Part shown: one piece after another, positions 63,381 through 64,000 of the stretch
Layout of the letters: each line of letters starts with the position of its first letter
Numbering within the stretch: position 1 is the stretch's first letter
Notes under the pieces: model-generated
Databases searched by the model: none
The model's input: the letters and a program-made list of their open reading frames with translations, nothing else
Told to the model about the DNA's origin: nothing
Position numbers and translations under genes: made by a program
From: MedAcidi-G1 sp000817085
Lineage (GTDB): Bacteria; Actinomycetota; Acidimicrobiia; Acidimicrobiales; MedAcidi-G1
Direction: 5' to 3'
NCBI GenBank assembly: GCA_045568635.1
Contig: JBJLAO010000002.1
Coordinates: 62,001-126,000, forward strand
DNA length: 64,000 bases

Positions 63381-64000
63381 ATGAATACTTTCAAGGAGCT
63401 TTACTTTCCTTCCGGTGACTCACGAGAATTGAATAAGCGCCTTCGCGAAGAGCATGAAGATTTTTTGTCAGAAAATCCTGAATGGGTTCCCAACGAACTC
63501 CGTTTACTGCCAAAAGTCATAGCTAGAACTTTTAATAAAATGTGTCCAAAAACACCTTTTATGGTTCCCTTTGGATGGATAGATGGTACAACATGGGCTG
63601 ATCTTAATGAGCAAAAGAGACTCCTTTCCCTGCCTGAAGATGAAAAGATAGAAGGCCTCCAAGCGCATAAAAATGCAATTCGAGGACGATGCTTTAGAAT
63701 TCCACGCCCTCATGAACTGAAACCAAATGAGGCAGCATTTAAAACAGTGCAAGATTACGCTGTAGTGGATAGGCGAACCTTCAACAAGGAAACCTTCGAT
63801 CAGAATGTCCCAGAAGCAATGATCGAGTCATTCAACGCGTGTTGGGAACGTATCGCTGAACCCGGTGAATGGTGGACCGGCAAAGAACGGATTGCAATCG
63901 TAGAAGAAGTAAGGAAAGCGCGCGATAATGCCCCTTCAAAGAATGCTCAATCCTTATCAGATTTGAGCATTGAGGCAAGTCCGGTTATTTCGCCGCTTGT
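63381..64000 (+). CDS. Protein of unknown function, 3' end outside window (possible AhpD-like core)
   Basis: At least 206 residues; the frame stays open to base 64000. The ATG has GGGGAG 5 nt upstream. N-terminal region is hydrophilic (MNTFKELYFPSGDSRELNKR, then VPNELRLLPKVIARTFNKMC). Near residue 170 it reads GEWWTGKERIAIVEEVRKAR, which resembles the W-T-G-x-E-R-x-A-I-x-x-E-x-R turn of AhpD/carboxymuconolactone-decarboxylase-like proteins. The catalytic Cys region would lie past the edge. Treat the family as tentative. Confidence 0.55.
   Translation, partial: MNTFKELYFPSGDSRELNKRLREEHEDFLSENPEWVPNELRLLPKVIARTFNKMCPKTPFMVPFGWIDGTTWADLNEQKRLLSLPEDEKIEGLQAHKNAIRGRCFRIPRPHELKPNEAAFKTVQDYAVVDRRTFNKETFDQNVPEAMIESFNACWERIAEPGEWWTGKERIAIVEEVRKARDNAPSKNAQSLSDLSIEASPVISPL

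Noticed and set aside
1..64000. tRNA, rRNA, CRISPR, prophage, IS or toxin-antitoxin genes
   Set aside because: I looked for cloverleaf-like sequence, regularly spaced repeats, transposase or integrase motifs and small two-gene modules and found none that I could support.

Overview
The window reads as a contiguous piece of an actinobacterial chromosome with low G+C (roughly 40% by eye). The main marker is a complete Pup-proteasome locus in the order known from mycobacteria: trmI, (lipoprotein), ferredoxin, mpa/arc, dop, pup, prcB, prcA, pafA, pafB, pafC, then tatB-tatC-helY. An AftD-type arabinofuranosyltransferase, a GpgS-like glucosyl-3-phosphoglycerate synthase and an F420-type (DDN) nitroreductase also point to Actinobacteria. 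AT-rich sequence, extreme gene packing, frequent GTG/TTG starts and a sulfatase/CoA-transferase/acyl-CoA toolkit suggest a marine, probably Acidimicrobiia-like lineage; that placement is inference.

Layout. 1-9.5 kb: tail of trmI, a trypsin-like lipoprotein, a ferredoxin on the other strand, and the pupylation/proteasome operon through the WYL regulators PafB and PafC. 9.6-15.7 kb: signal peptidase I, a glycerophosphodiesterase, TatB/TatC, HelY helicase, a YegS-like lipid-kinase fragment family and a double-hotdog thioesterase. 15.7-18.5 kb (minus): a thiamine ABC permease and binding lipoprotein behind a clear TPP riboswitch. 18.5-31.4 kb: central and lipid metabolism (SDR, acyl-CoA synthetase, GlpD, MFS exporter, thioesterase, Upp, PlsC, MenB, arylsulfatase). 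31.4-37.6 kb: fused two-domain CaiB/BaiF CoA-transferase, M23 peptidase, 3-hydroxyacyl-CoA dehydrogenase, alcohol dehydrogenase, PAP2 phosphatase. 37.6-45 kb: membrane pyrophosphatase, 5-formyl-THF cyclo-ligase and a trkA-trkH-trkH potassium cluster. 45-51.2 kb: gltB-gltD glutamate synthase. 51.2-60 kb: envelope glycan genes (AftD, GT4, MBOAT, GpgS). 59.6-61.3 kb: a divergent DHPS-like gene and a FolB-FolK fusion. The end carries a PPOX-fold protein, an extended SDR, a small membrane protein and a gene running off the edge.

The genes work as short operons, many coupled by 4-nt stop/start overlaps, and most convergent neighbours have stop codons within a few bases of each other or overlapping. 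No gene-free stretch exceeds 300 bases. I found no tRNA, rRNA, CRISPR array, IS element or phage gene.

No obviously new multi-gene defence or mobile system is visible. The observations most worth following are the tandem TrkH pair in which one paralogue has a Ser in the first selectivity-filter loop (S-G-G-G, like plant Na+-type HKT), a DHPS-like protein beside gpgS that has lost the usual DHPS substrate motifs, a Pup with genome-encoded C-terminal Glu, and a TPP riboswitch in front of a ThiB-ThiP pair with no ATPase gene next to it.
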